NCBI GenBank assembly: GCA_000711775.1
Contig: ARYC01000819.1
Location: 1 to 64,000, forward strand
DNA from: Oxytricha trifallax
Lineage: Eukaryota; Ciliophora; Spirotrichea; Sporadotrichida; Oxytrichidae
Direction: 5' to 3'
DNA length: 64,000 nucleotides
In this document: one piece after another, positions 44,966 to 56,858 of the stretch
Layout: each line of letters starts with the position of its first letter
How positions within the stretch are numbered: the stretch's first letter is position 1
Notes under the pieces: model-generated
What the model was told of the DNA's origin: nothing
Databases searched by the model: none
The model's input: the letters and a program-made list of their open reading frames with translations, nothing else
Made by a program: the position numbers and the translations under genes

Positions 44966-47431
44966 TCAGTATTCTTGGAAATGATTGTCATTTTGTTAAT
45001 AGTTCGTTTATAAAAATATAAATTAAGGTTATTTTGGACTTTCAAGATTTTCTAATGACTATTAAGGTTGATAACTCAAATAGTCTTTTGAAGAAAGCTC
45101 GATCGTATTATTTGATACAACTCCATCCTTCTTTTGCTTAGAAACAATCTCCTTCAAAGTTTCTCTGAAATCATCCAGCCTTTTTTATGTCAATTTCATA
45201 TTGTATTTCTACAAGATGGTTGGATAGATTTGCTATTAAATTGTTGACTTTTCTTTCCCAGTCTCTTAAGTTTTAAGTATATCTCTATGAAATACATCGT
45301 CAATTTTATTCATTCTCATTCTCATCTGTTTGTCTTTTGACAAAACTTAAGTTAAAATGATTTTCCAGCAGTCCTCATTGGGCTTCAATTTTCTGAAAAA
45401 CTCTTACGATTTCATTGCAAACACTATGCCAGTATTTGACCTGCAAATTATTGTTTGAGTATATGGTCTTTCATGCACAACATCATCCTCCCCAAACATT
45501 TAACCAGGGCCCAATAGTAAAATTTTAAAGGTCTCTGTATTTCTTAGTCTACTTGCTAGTTAAATGTTAGAACTCTATATTGATTTTTTGGCTTTTTATT
45601 GAGAATTGTCTCGCCCATTCTTATCTTTATCTTTTTCATTAGATTTAGTATTGTCAATAGTTTGCTGTTCACTTCGAGGCCCTAAAAATTTCTGTACATC
45701 TATTTCTTAAGTCTCTTGTTTCATGAACTTTTTGGTGACTTCAAACTCACCTGACTTTATGATATAAACCATGCTAGATTCGTCACCCTCTCTATAAACA
45801 ACTTAGTTTCTAGTGAATGCTTTCTCTTCAAAAGAATAATGCAGTTTACTAAGAGAAGTTTTAGTCCAAACCCTAAAGAATGGTAGTTAGTGCAAAAAAT
45901 CAATGATTTTCTACATCTTTTTCAGCTCTATTTTCTGTAATACCTTCTCATAGTCATTCTTAGACATTACAGCAAAGTGACAGTCTTCGATACATGTTAT
46001 AGTGGCAGCCCTTGGTCTGTTTTTAATCAGAGCCAGTTCTCCGAAAGATTTCCCTGCCTTTAGTTAAGTGAACTCAATGAACAGTTTGACTTGGTCTTCA
46101 ACTCTAATTGATAGTCTGTTCATACTTTTCCTTTTCTAATCTTTTGAATCAAGTTTCCTTCTAGTTTCCTCTTTTTCTCTACGCTCATCCGAATCTAATT
46201 CCTCTAAATCTTCATTGACATCCTGATCTTCCTCGTTGTCCTCCACTTCACTCAAATTTCCTTCATTTTATTCTTTTTGCTCATCTTTACCCAGGGTTAT
46301 TTGCTAATCGAAGACACCTCTGCTTCCTATCAACCCAGAGTTGCTCTGTTTATTGCCAAAGGTATTCATGTTATTAGCATTTCTCGTTTGAATGCTGGAC
46401 CACTCTGATTTGCTGTTTCTGACTAGTTTAAGTTCTGACATGTTGTTATTATTCATAAAATTGAAGTTATTTTTGTTTTATTGTTACATGCTGCTCCCAG
46501 TACCACTACCGCTGATTTACTTTCCTGGACTAAAATTGTTCAGACTTTATTTCAATGGAGATTATTATTTCTTAAAAAATACAATTAAGCTGTGGTAAAT
46601 GAAAACTCATAAAACTCACTCTATGATTGAGTAGTATAATACTACCCACGTAATTTCTACTGTTTCATTAGTTATTCTTGAAGCTGCTCTTAAGCTTTCT
46701 ATTTCTGTTAATCGTCATATCTCTTTTTGAAATCTTTTAGGTCTGGATTAGGTATCATCACCCCTACTGTTCCTTATATGATTATATAAAACTTCTCACC
46801 GATTGAACCTAAAATCAGATATTATATTAATTGAAAGAAGTTATCTTACCATATTCGAAGACATCTTTGCCAGCAGGCAGGTATTCATATGTTAAACATG
46901 AAACAATATCAGGGAAATATTTTCAATGAAAGATAGTAAAATAATGGGGGGGGGGGGTAAAATCAGAGATCAATAATGTCATTATATTCAACTAATTAAT
47001 ATATAAAAATCCTGATCCTTGACATCTCTCTCACTGAAGAATTCAATCTGCTTGATATAGGGAACTAATTTATCCAAATCGCTCTCAGTTCTGTTTTTCT
47101 AAGGTTTATTCAATATTCTCTATATGATCTACAAAAAATATTTTAGTTTATTTACCATTCAATCAGTCAATCACATTGAAACGACAACTTTAATTAATTT
47201 GATTACAAAACTTACATCTAACTTGGATTCTTATTTCTTGACTATTGACAACTTAGAAGGAGATAATTACTCAGTTGGAGAAGATTTCAAGCTGTTCAGT
47301 TTATCTAACTCTTTTTTCTTGGCTTATATTAACTTCCGATTGGGTGAGTAATTATCGGGGACTTCAATTACACTGTTGATTTATATCACAGGGTCAGGTG
47401 ATGTTTGTTACAGCTGTTACTACTTATTCAT
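44966..47431 (-). CDS. Cyclic-nucleotide-binding-domain protein, split domains
   Basis: Start MNKQQQLQQTSPDPVIQINS at 47431. After a helix (SDLDKLVPYIKQIEFFSERD) a first cNMP-binding fold begins, with LPAGKDVFEYG and SIGEKFYIIIQGTVGVMIP. It is interrupted by about 200 low-complexity, acidic residues (EVEDNEEDQDVNEDLEELDS) and resumes VKLFIEFTQLKAG with a canonical phosphate-binding cassette, FGELALIKNRPRAATI. A second fold follows, with FEEKAFTRNQVVYREGDESS and MVYIIKSGEFEVTKKF, a Lys/Asp-rich insert, and a degenerate cassette, FGEDDVVHERPYTQTIIC. TGA at 44966-44968 after NDNHFQEY. It is probably a cAMP/cGMP-responsive regulator, not a channel, since I see no transmembrane part. IESs near 47020 and 46815-46850 and between 47110 and 47215. 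Confidence 0.88.
46946..46957 (+). repeat. G12 homopolymer in an IES
   Basis: Twelve consecutive G in otherwise AT-rich IES sequence, between two MDSs of the cyclic-nucleotide-binding gene. No C-rich partner found nearby. Confidence 0.9.
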
Positions 47432-47855
47432 TTTTATTTTGATATAATAGATATAATTTAGATATAATTAAAGATCAAATAAATAAATTAAATTGTCAAT
47501 TTTAACATAAAAGCGTTAAAGTTTAATAACTCAAAATAAATAAGGATATAAATATAAGTTATCTTTAAGTTTAATCGAAATTAGGTTACTAAAATAGATT
47601 GATTAAAACTTAAAGTGAGTTTTTTTGGGAAGTTTTCGGAATATACCTGACCTGAATAATTGGAAGGTTGAAAATCTAATCAAAATTCAGAAATAAATGA
47701 ACATTTCAAAATGAAAAGAAGCATTATTTTGAATCTGAAACTTAAATATTCAAGTTATTAGACGTCACTACCACCCCTTAAAGACTGAGCTATTTATTTA
47801 ATTAAATTATATTTAATCAATAAATAACTTCGTTTTTACAACTTAACAACTTATT
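47432..47855. other. Divergent intergenic region
   Basis: Between the starts of the cyclic-nucleotide-binding gene (minus) and ANP32 (plus). It must hold both promoters and, in the soma, chromosome ends. No distinct element recognised. Confidence 0.5.
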
Positions 47856-48697
47856 ATGTCAATTAAAGCAGCAATAATCGACAAGAACTCTGGCAATGAG
47901 GTGGAAAAGGCAGAATATGTGAACTTAATCCTTGACGACATGCAGATTCAAGAAATTTCCGATGAAGACAAGACCTTCCTCGAGGGATTCTCAGAGACTC
48001 AGTTCCTATCAATGAACTCAACTTAACTCAAATCCATTGCCAATCTGCCTAAAATGGTAAAGTTAGAGAGACTAGAGCTTAACGATAACAAAATAGGATC
48101 CTCATCAGATAGCCTACTTTCACTGATACCTGACCTCTATGAGAATTTGAGAGTACTGAAGATCAGCAACAATTCAATAAAAACTATCGAAGAGATCTAA
48201 GGACTGGCTAAATGCCCCAAATTGGAGTCATTAGACTTAAGCAACAATCCCATTGTCACAGAGCTAGGGGAAGAGTACACTGCTAAGATCAGAGAAATGC
48301 TCCCTAAACTCGATATATTGGATGGGCTGAATAGAGACGGCAATGAAGTGGTCAGTGAGGATGAAAGCGAGGATGATGAGGAAGAAGGAGAAGGCGAGGA
48401 TGACGCTGAGGATGATGCCGAGGAAGATGGCGATGAAGAGGATGACGGTGAGGAAGACCCGATGATGAAGAGGAAGAGGGCGATGAAGAAGGTGATGAGA
48501 ACGATGAGGAAGAAAATGGTGCTGCTGATGACTAAGCAGGTGGAGCTGATGGCGTAGAAGGTAAATTAGTGGGTAAAAAGAGGAAAGCTAGTGAAAAGAA
48601 TGGAGCACCAGCTGATGCTAACGGTGATTCTACTGAGGCAATTGAAGGAGGCCTTGATGCCACTAAGAAGAGAGTTAATGTTGACCCAAGCTCATGA
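47856..48697 (+). CDS. ANP32-type acidic leucine-rich nuclear protein
   Basis: Starts MSIKAAIIDKNSGNE. Leucine-rich repeats are evident (LSMNSTQLKSIANLPKM, LERLELNDNKIG, LRVLKISNNSIKTIEEIQGL, LESLDLSNNPIV), followed by the ANP32 cap YTAKIREMLPKLDILDGLNR and a long Glu/Asp tail. A basic nuclear-localisation-like block, GKKRKASEKNG, precedes the end at TGA 48695-48697. ANP32 proteins act as histone chaperones and phosphatase inhibitors. At 48441-48465 the frame changes: the 5' frame would close early as a Met/Lys-rich shadow, while the +1 frame holds the true acidic tail. A GATGA direct repeat at 48441-48445 and 48461-48465 bounds exactly 20 bp whose removal restores frame. No other IES present. 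Confidence 0.9.
48441..48460 (+). other. Possible 20-bp mini-IES, pointer GATGA
   Basis: See the ANP32 entry. It is GC-rich, unlike ordinary IESs, and embedded in repetitive acidic codons, so an indel or sequence error is the main alternative. Confidence 0.4.
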
Positions 48698-48899
48698 TTA
48701 ACAACAAATTATCTTAATTTAATTAACTTTGTCTCTTTTAATAAGATACATTTATTATGTCTTTTATTGTAAATCTAAAGCTATTTGTCTGTAATTATTA
48801 TAATTTAAACTTATTAATTGCTCTATAAATATAGCAATTTTACATGATAATTCATAATATAAGATAAACTAAATTATCTTAGATGTAATTAAAACTAAA

Positions 48900-50633
48900 A
48901 TGAACATGAATGAATATCTGATGATAGCCTCAAAGGACCAGTATTAAGACCCTGAATTATTTAAGAAACGTCTAACCTCTCAACTCTAGCAAATCAGATA
49001 GAAACGGAAAACTCAAGAATTACTGAAAGTTATAGATTACCCAGAAAAAAATCACAAAGACAAAAATGAAAACACAAATTCATTGAATTAACAGCCTTAA
49101 AACAGCAATTACGATTCTTCTGGTTTCTTACACCCTAATAGTAAAAGTGGATTGAGAATAAAACCTTCGAAAATAAAATAGTCCTAATTTCATAATAAAA
49201 GAGCGTCGGCTGATGATGGTAAGTCATTGAGATATAGCAACTAATTAATGAGCAATAATCAGTTAAAACCTAATTATTCTACCAATTTATAAGGGTAGCA
49301 GTAGTACTAATAGCAAAATATTGGCAATTTCATGAATAAAATCCCAAATAAAAAGCCACTTCTAATCAAATCAGATAACGATTTTATCAATTAGTAAAAT
49401 GTCAATTTTTACATTGATTAGTGCTTCAATAGGCCTGAGGTTATCAGGTAATTCATGAAAAAATGTTAGACACCAAACGCTGCTTCAAATGCAAGAAATA
49501 ATTCACAATAAAAACCAAGAATAAACCAGCAGTTTAATGACATAAACGGGTATACCAAGGAAAAAGATTTTTAAGAAATGCATCTATAAACTAGGTAAAC
49601 TATGTGACAGTCTCAACAGATTGATGCGAAGCAAATCAATTCATTTGGCAGAAACACAATTAATATGATGCCGATTCCCTACTAAAAAAACGATGATTAG
49701 AAGTTAGTCAACTTGAACATTGGTAAATAATTTGGTATGAAACTTTAGAATACCTCTGCAATAACAGAGGAAGATGTCGTGGAAATTTGTATTGAAGATT
49801 TGAAGTTCGATTCTCCAGAGAAAAATAGAGGAGACTTTTAGGAAGATTAGAGAAGTGATTAAGATGATGATGGGACTCTGAAAAACTCTAGACATAGAAA
49901 AACTATGAGCCTATAACAGAGTATATTGGGGAATTTAGGCAGGCATACCATGAAAAAATTGCCCATAAAAGGGGGTATTATTAATGATAACAGGCAGTTA
50001 CTAGATTAGTTCAAGCGTATGGGAACTATAAACAATTTCAAGTTGAAATACAATATAACTCCAAATAAGCAAGGTGATTTGACCAACAAGATAACATCAA
50101 ACTCGCCAAATAGATAAGCTGATTTTACATAAAATTAAAAATTCATAGGAATTTAGCAAGAAGCACTTATTAAGAAATTTGAGGAGTTAATTAAAGACAA
50201 AATTTACTACTAAGACCTCTTTAAACTTGGCTTCAATCTTGAGTAGTTGGATTTATCACTTAAAACACTTGACAAAGAAGAGAAGATGCTTTTGGTTTAT
50301 ACAATTTTAGATTTGTTGTTTAAGACAGATAAACTAAAACATGCTTTTCCTCCCCTAAAAATGCAGCAATTTAAGAAATAAAATGCCAGACCCTATGATT
50401 TTAAAGAAAAAGAGTTTTTGATTGCTTTTGGTGGTGATGATGACATGAGTGGGGCGGGAGGCGGTGGATCTGCTTAAAGCAGCATTGCTAATAAACTAAG
50501 GGAAAGTTAACTACTGAAAAAAGGTATAAGAATTAGTGAAAGTGTGCACAAGCGCAAAATAAAGACAAAAGACTTCAATTAAAAGAGTCTGGACGTAATT
50601 GAGTAAAATAAGCTTAATTCAAGGCTGAAGTGA
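48900..50633 (+). CDS. Unknown Asn/Gln-rich protein, IES-free
   Basis: 577 codons from MNMNEYLMIASKDQYQDPEL to TGA at 50631-50633 with no TGA and no IES. The N-terminal half is low-complexity (Asn, Gln, Ser, Lys). An acidic segment, AITEEDVVEICIEDLKFDSP, is followed by a better-structured C-terminal block, LIKKFEELIKDKIYYQDLFK, DKEEKMLLVYTILDLLF and FKEKEFLIAFGGDDDMSG. No family recognised. Its unbroken germline frame contrasts with most neighbours. Confidence 0.85.
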
Positions 50634-50763
50634 AATTAAGAATTTAGATTTATGTTCATTTTTACAACATTCTCTGAAATGATATGATGTTTTATTATCA
50701 GTAAGTAGACTTAAATAAAACGAATAATATAATGATCTATTGAAAATTGTAATAGAATTTAAA

Positions 50764-53700
50764 TGGAATCAACTACACATAAACTTAATTTTGCTCCTTA
50801 CTCTTAGCATTCTTAATTGAATGATAATTCAGCTGGTGCGGATGCTTCTCCTTTTCGAATGGTTGCCCAATAAAAACTCAATTAATAAAGTGACAAAAGT
50901 CCTTCTTTCAGCTCTAACGTTGTTAATGGCAAGTAACAACAGCACTCTAGTGGAATAATGAGTATGATCAATAATAGCAAAAACAACAATATGATTAGTA
51001 GCGAAGAGGGTAAATCAATTAAGCCACTCATTGTTGGTAGCAGTACCTAAAATAAGACATTTAACCTGGGGAATAATCGCAAAAATCTGAAGTCATTTAT
51101 GAAGGACGAAGATGACATAGAAGAGGAGGAGAAATCCTTCTCACAGGTTCTTCAAAATCAAAATTTGAATAATAGCAGTAGTGAATTTTAGACTAACTAA
51201 TAAATCTTCAAAACTTAAGATTATAACCAGAAATAATAGGCAAATTTAAACATTCAAAAAATGGGATCAGGGGAAAATCATTAAATTAGTGGAGTTGAAA
51301 TTGGAAAACAGAATACTCTTGATAAATTTGGATTAATCAAACCCATTGAAAAACTCAATTAAAAGAAAAAGATTAAAGCATTCAATTTGTAAGTTTTTTA
51401 AAATCACTAATTCATGCATTTTTCCTTCTAGTTTTTACAATTTTAGAATTTATGCTAATAATTGTGGCTATTTCTATATCAATAATTATTTAATGTTTTA
51501 TGACTATTAATCCTCTTTTTCTATTAGAAACAATATAAGCTTTAATGCATAAGTACCACCAACAATTTAACAACTTCAAGGCTAATCACAAAACATCACT
51601 TCCCCTACCCCCTTAACAAATGTCTCAAATCCCTTCTAAAATTTAGGAGCTCTAAACCAGTAGAAACCTTTTAACATCAACGATATAATAAATAAGAAAG
51701 AACTACGAAATGCTAATGTTTACTCCACAAACCCCTTCGCAGAGCAGATTGATGAATACAAAAGTAAAAATTTCAAGCCGATTGTTCAAGAATCAGATGG
51801 GCATGACTTTAATAACTCCTTGAAAATGAAAGCACAAGGTGTAGGGAAAAATGAGTTATCTAAAGTTGCAAGAAATCTGTAAATGCCTATGAGTGTGTAA
51901 GTCTCCAGGTAAAACTCTATGGAAAATTTAAAGCTAGACCCAGAAGAACAGAAGTCACTTGAAAATGAGGGGCAAGCTGAGCCTATAATGAGAAAGAAAC
52001 CAGTTGTAAATTTGAATGGAGTAGGTTATGTTCCAAAGAAAAAAATCATCAAAAAGATTATCAGAAAGAAGAATGCTGATGGCACAGAAGCAACAACAGT
52101 TATCATGTCTAATGCTAATCAAGATAAAACCCCTCCTTCAGGGACTATGTCTAATCAGTTTACAGGATCTTCTTCTCCTGCTTAACATATTGAATTTGAG
52201 AAAACTGCAGTTGTTGATTTACAGTAATTAATGAGTCCTTAGGCGTAACAAGCATCAGACGCTAATGGAGAGCAAAAAAAGAAAATCAAAAAGATCATTA
52301 TCAAAAAGAAGAAAGTGTAACCACCTCAAACTGAAATCGCTCCATCTTTAGGCATTGTAGATTAGTAAACTACGCAATAACCTCAGCCCTTATAAGAGAC
52401 TTAGAAATCTAGTCTCCTAAGTAAGGTGTAAATTGACAAAAGCAGAGTTGGAAATAATAACAATTTACCAACTCAAAGTCAGCAATAAAACAGTAAGAAT
52501 GAATTAAGCATGTAGAGTCAAGAACTCCGCATTGATAACTTAATCAACAAAATGAACAGTAAAACTGAGCTGGAGAAAATGAAATCTTAATAAACTAACA
52601 ACGGTTTGACTAATTTATCTGTTTCCAAACCTCCTGTTTTAGACAAAACATAAGACGATGAAGAAGAAATTAAAGAAGTTAAGAAACCTACTCATAAACT
52701 AAAACTACCAAATTCCTATAAAAACATACAGTAAAAGAAACACGATGACGAAGAAGAAGAGGAAGAGAAAATGGAGTAAGTGTAAAAACTACAGAAAATG
52801 AAGCAAGACCTAGAGAAGGAAATGCGATTGCAAAATATGAAGGAGTAGAAACAGTAAACTGAGGAATATATCATGAAACAAGCTGCAATAATCTAGAAAG
52901 AGTAGTTGAAGAAAGCCAGACTCCAGTAAAAGAAAAAGCAGTAGCAAAGATAGAGAGATTTAGATAATGAAGAAACTCACTCGGATTATCAGGATGATGA
53001 CGATGAAGAAGATGGAAGTGAAGAAGAAAGAAAGGGTGGTTAAAACAGGAAGAAACATCAGAACACGAGATAAATTGAGTCATCAGAAGAGGAAGAAGGA
53101 GATGAAGACGATGAGGAAGAGGATGAGGAGGAAGATGATGAAAATGAAGAGAGTGAAGAGGAAGGTAACAGTGATTCTAATGATGAAGAAGCAAAGAGTA
53201 ATTATTGCATTTAAATGTTTAGATATCTAAACTTGATTGAAACTATTTCAAATTTTCGTTATAATTATGCAATAACAAATCCAACAGTAGCAAAATGGCA
53301 TCATATAGCCTCTAATTTATTTAACTTTCTTTAAATCCTCCTTAATACCTAGCATTAAAAGTTGCAGTATGCAATCCAGCTTGCTACAAAGCTTTCATTG
53401 AGAACCTAATTCACGGTCACAACCTAAGAGACACAATCATGAATCCCATCCCGCTCTCAGTAGGAATGCTAAAATTTTCAGTTGAGCGACATAGATCAGG
53501 TTTCAACCGACTGCATCCCAGCTACTACATGTACCTTGAGAAAATTGGAGGGGGAAAGATTCAGATATTGTATGCCAAGAAGAGGGCCTTCAATAAGACA
53601 GCCAACTACTTGATATCAATTGAGAAAAATAAGAGTACCAGGACTAATGAGATATGCTTGGGCAAGTTGAGAGCTAATCCAGAAGGAGACTAGTATATTC

Positions 53701-54850
53701 TCTATGACTAATTCGAAATTTATTAATTCTTCAATGGGAAATTATGAACCTACAAATTCAATAAAAAATTACATTGAGTATTTTCATTTAAATCTTTATC
53801 TATGACAACGGAGAGAATTTTACAAAAGCGGGGAAATATCCCAGAGATCAAATAAGAAACGAGTATGGAGTGTTTCTGTTCAAGTACGAACCCTGTAACA
53901 TAGGAAATATAAGAAAAATGGTAACAATTAGCTAAAATATGATTATTTTGGTGAATAAATTGATTAATCAAGATTACACATGTTTAATAATAAATATTAA
54001 AATAAATATATATTTTTAGGTACTCTACCGCAGATTTTATAGTATAAACCTGTTTTGCGGTAGAGTACCTTAATTATATAATTAAATTAAAATTTAAATA
54101 AATAAATATAGCATTACTTTTTCGAGAGAATGCATTATAAATTTTATTTTTATATTTAAGGATCAAATAATAATTCTTGTAACTATTTTAAGAATCATCA
54201 TTTTAAGTTTTAGCTTTTTAATATTGTATTTTTATGTTTTAATTATTTATTATATATTACACTATTATTAAATGCATTCTCTCGAAAATGTAATTCTATA
54301 TTTATTTATTTAAATTTTAATATAAATATATAATTAAGGTACTCTACCGCAAAACAGGTTTATACTATAAAATCTGCTGTAGACTACCTAAAAATATATA
54401 TTTATTTTAATATTTATTATTAAACATGTGTAATCTTGATTAATCAATTTATTCACCAAAATAATCATATTTTAGCTAAATCCTTCCTCAATTAATCTAC
54501 ACAAACATCCCTGATCAAAATAACCCTGATTTATCGTTGGCTTACGGAAGAGACTAAAACGGCAATTTAGTTCGGATGATATAGAGGGAGTGGAAATCAA
54601 TGTCAGAAAAAGAAACTATATTTGAGAGTTTTCATCGGGATGGCATAAGAAACCAAAATTATCAAATATTCGTCGATAATCCACCAGCTTGGAATCCAAG
54701 TAAGTTATTAAATGAGTAGTTAAATGTTCAATTTTAGAGACCAATACATATAATTATCATATAAATAATTAGAAAATTTTACTTATTATATGTTTATGAT
54801 TTCAAGGGGAGAGTATCACAGCCTTCAATTAAAAACTTCTAGCTTATCAT
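50764..54850 (+). CDS. Tubby-like protein with long disordered acidic N-terminus
   Basis: MESTTHKLNFAPYSQHSQLN opens a long disordered region with Lys clusters (KKIIKKIIRKK, KKKIKKIIIKKKK), a coiled-coil patch and an Asp/Glu-rich stretch. After the IES at 53194-53354 the tubby domain begins: ALKVAVCNPACYKAF, MYLEKIGGGKIQILYAKKRA, KTANYLISIEKNKS, GKLRANPEGDQYILYD, YDNGENFTKAG, GVFLFKYEPCNIGNIRKM. The 550-bp foldback follows, then ILPQLIYTNIPDQNNPDLSL, NPPAWNP and YVYDFKGRVSQPSIKNFQL. Tubby domains bind phosphoinositides and act in ciliary trafficking. The last C-terminal strand normally present is not clearly found after 54850; it may be in an unresolved MDS. Confidence 0.88.
53194..53354 (+). 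other. IES, 161 bp, pointer AGCA
   Basis: Pointer copies at 53190-53193 and 53351-53354; excision links the acidic tail to the tubby domain as SNDEEALKVAVCNPACYKAF. Confidence 0.85.
53929..54478. mobile_element. 550-bp foldback element acting as IES, pointer AAT
   Basis: Both arms (at least 200 bp each) are inverted copies, from TTAGCTAAAATATGATTATT at the left to its complement at the right. Each arm contains a smaller hairpin, AGGTACTCTACCGC...GCGGTAGAGTACCT (about 52 bp, left copy near 54019-54070; right copy slightly mutated). Direct repeats AAT at 53926-53928 and 54479-54481 bound it; excision restores RKMVTILPQLIYTNIP of the tubby domain. No ORF seen. Confidence 0.9.
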
Positions 54851-54977
54851 ATCTTAAACATTAACCTGTCAAATTAAACGAAATATTCTTCAATAATTCT
54901 GTGTCAAACTCAATGAAGATTAATCATAGAATTATTTGCTAAATATCTTGAATATATTATAGTTTCATATAAGACTT

Positions 54978-55552
54978 TCATCTATTATTTACAAATCCTA
55001 CTCCATAGTGTGTGTGATTGCCACTTTAAGGCAGTTTACCAATAGATCTCTAGTTATTATTAGTATAATGATGCTTCCTCTCACTACTGCTGCTGCCAAA
55101 CGATGTGACCCAGTCAGTTATGGCTAATGACTGATTCTATGCAGGCTGCTTCTAAAGTTACCATAAATTAACTAGTAAACTACTTACCACAGATTGAGAA
55201 GTATGTCTGTAGTTTTGGCTGCTTGAACTACCAGCAATCATTTTAGTTAATGGCTTCCCAATAGTCATAGTTGTAGTACTTTAATGCTGTTATAACTATA
55301 AATCAGTTAAATGCTAAGCTACTGTATTTTAAGGGACAATGTTGTTGCTGTTTTAATTTGCGAAAGTTTGATACTTCTTTGATATTCTTTACTTCATCAT
55401 GTTCAACTAAGGATTGTTTATCGCTGTAAATAAATATATGATTAGTTGAGGCTTAAATTAATTTGAATAAATACTGCCAAAGTTCATTTGCTTAAGAGTT
55501 ACTTACTTCTTTTTACTGCTTCTATATGCTTAAGAATATTGTATCTCTCCAT
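54978..55552 (-). CDS. Small Ser/Gln/Asn-rich protein
   Basis: First MDS MERYNILKHIEAVKRSKQLL, then an IES (about 55430-55495). Next comes a frame with MMKQRISKKYQTFANQNSNN and MTIGKPLTKMIAGSSSSQNY, another IES (55145-55190), then LAITDWVTSFGSSSSERKH and the end VGFVNNR with TGA at 54978-54980. About 170 aa, no recognised domain. Its start lies 134 bp from the left end of the complete TBE. Confidence 0.65.
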
Positions 55553-55685
55553 GTTTTAAATCAAGGATTAGTTTTAATTTTGCACATAAAAGTACTATTG
55601 CTAGAAAACATTCGACTTCTAAAATTAAATTGATTTTCAACTGACAATTTATAGAATTAGGGGAAACTCAAAAATTAATCACATT

Positions 55686-55770
55686 CAAAACCCCAAAACC
55701 CCTTAGTGAGGTTTATAAGTGCTTTGATTTGTAGGGTATAGTTGGGGTCTTATTGGGGTTAGTAGAGAAA
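55686..55770 (+). repeat. TBE left terminal inverted repeat (85 bp)
   Basis: Two C4A4 telomere-type units at the outer end, then CCCCTTAGTGAGG and onward to AGTAGAGAAA; a perfect inverted match to 59719-59803. Confidence 0.97.
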
Positions 55771-55787
55771 TTAGGCCAATTTTCAAA

Positions 55788-56852
55788 ATGAGAAATAGAA
55801 ATTAGCGAAATCTAGGGTCTATTTATGATGAGTAATATTTAGATTTACTGCTTAAGCTTCGGTATGGTACAAGTTTTAATATAGACTAAGTCAAACCAGT
55901 GTTGAATTATACAGCCATAGCAAGACTCCTACACAAGAGTGCCCCAACTGTTAGGTATCATTGCTTGTTAGCTGTTTAACATTATAACTCAGGCTCTTGA
56001 AAACATCCTGCAAGAAAATAAAAGTTCTCACAGGTCCATATTGACTATCTCTGTGACTTTAAGACATTAAAGTATTGGGCTCACTTTCCTCTTGACTAAC
56101 GAGCTGTCATGTTTCATCGCAAGTTTCCAGACATGCGTATCTCTCTTTAGACTATAGCCAATATTTATAGACGAAATGGTATTACTTTCAAGACTGTCAA
56201 CAGAGTTAAGAGAGTGATTGATTTTACAGTGCCATTTTATAGCAATAATTTAAACTATATATATGATTAAATGCAGAGAGCTATTGATAATAACATCAAG
56301 TTCATACATGCAGATGAAGCTGTGTTTACGTTCAACACTTTTATTAATAAGTCATGGTACAAGAAGTATGATAACATAGAAGTTTATGACTAAAAAGTAA
56401 AGGTAGTCACTCATGCAATTTTAGCTGGTATAAGTGAAGATTCAGGCTTAGAGAGTTATGTGATTCACCCTCGCTCTATTAAGCGAGAGTAGTATATAGA
56501 GTTCCTACATAAGCTCAGAGAGAAGTATAGCAACCAAGAGATCATCCTGTTTGTTGATAACCTATCAGTTCATAAGACTAAGGAGTCTAAGAAAGCTTAT
56601 GAAGAGTTAAACATAACTCCTGTATACAACGTTCCTTACAGCCCTTAATTTAATGGAATAGAATTCTACTGGAGTTAAATAAAGACTCACTACAAGAAGC
56701 TTCTGCTGTATCATCTTATGCATGACTTGCCCATCGATACAGTAGACTTGATTCAAAGCAGCTGTAAGAGAGTGAGCGTAGATAAGACAACAATTTGTGC
56801 GAGAAAGGGAAGAATGAATGTTTATAAATAAGTTTTAGATTTAAACGAATGA
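55788..56852 (+). pseudogene. TBE DDE transposase with one in-frame TGA
   Basis: Same family as the intact copy at 551-1600. The frame runs 355 codons from ATG 55788 to TGA 56850-56852 with a single internal TGA at 55998-56000 (codon 71), at a position where the intact copy has a sense codon. The catalytic Asp (IHADEAVF), Asp (LFVDNLSVHK) and Glu (SPQFNGIEFYW; 34 residues apart) are intact. Either a recently disabled copy, an allele, or a sequence error; translation could conceivably restart downstream, but the N-terminal region would be lost. Confidence 0.88.
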
Positions 56853-56858
56853 ATATAT

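Noticed and set aside
48222..48557. ANP32 reading that ends in a Met/Lys-rich tail
   Set aside because: The Met/Lys-rich segment is the +2 shadow of GAT/GAG acidic codons; the authentic Asp/Glu tail and the basic block are in the other frame.
52967..53230. Lys/Met/Arg-rich ORF over the acidic part of the tubby gene
   Set aside because: Out-of-frame reading of GAA/GAT repeats; the in-frame reading is a Glu/Asp tail that joins the tubby domain through the AGCA pointer.
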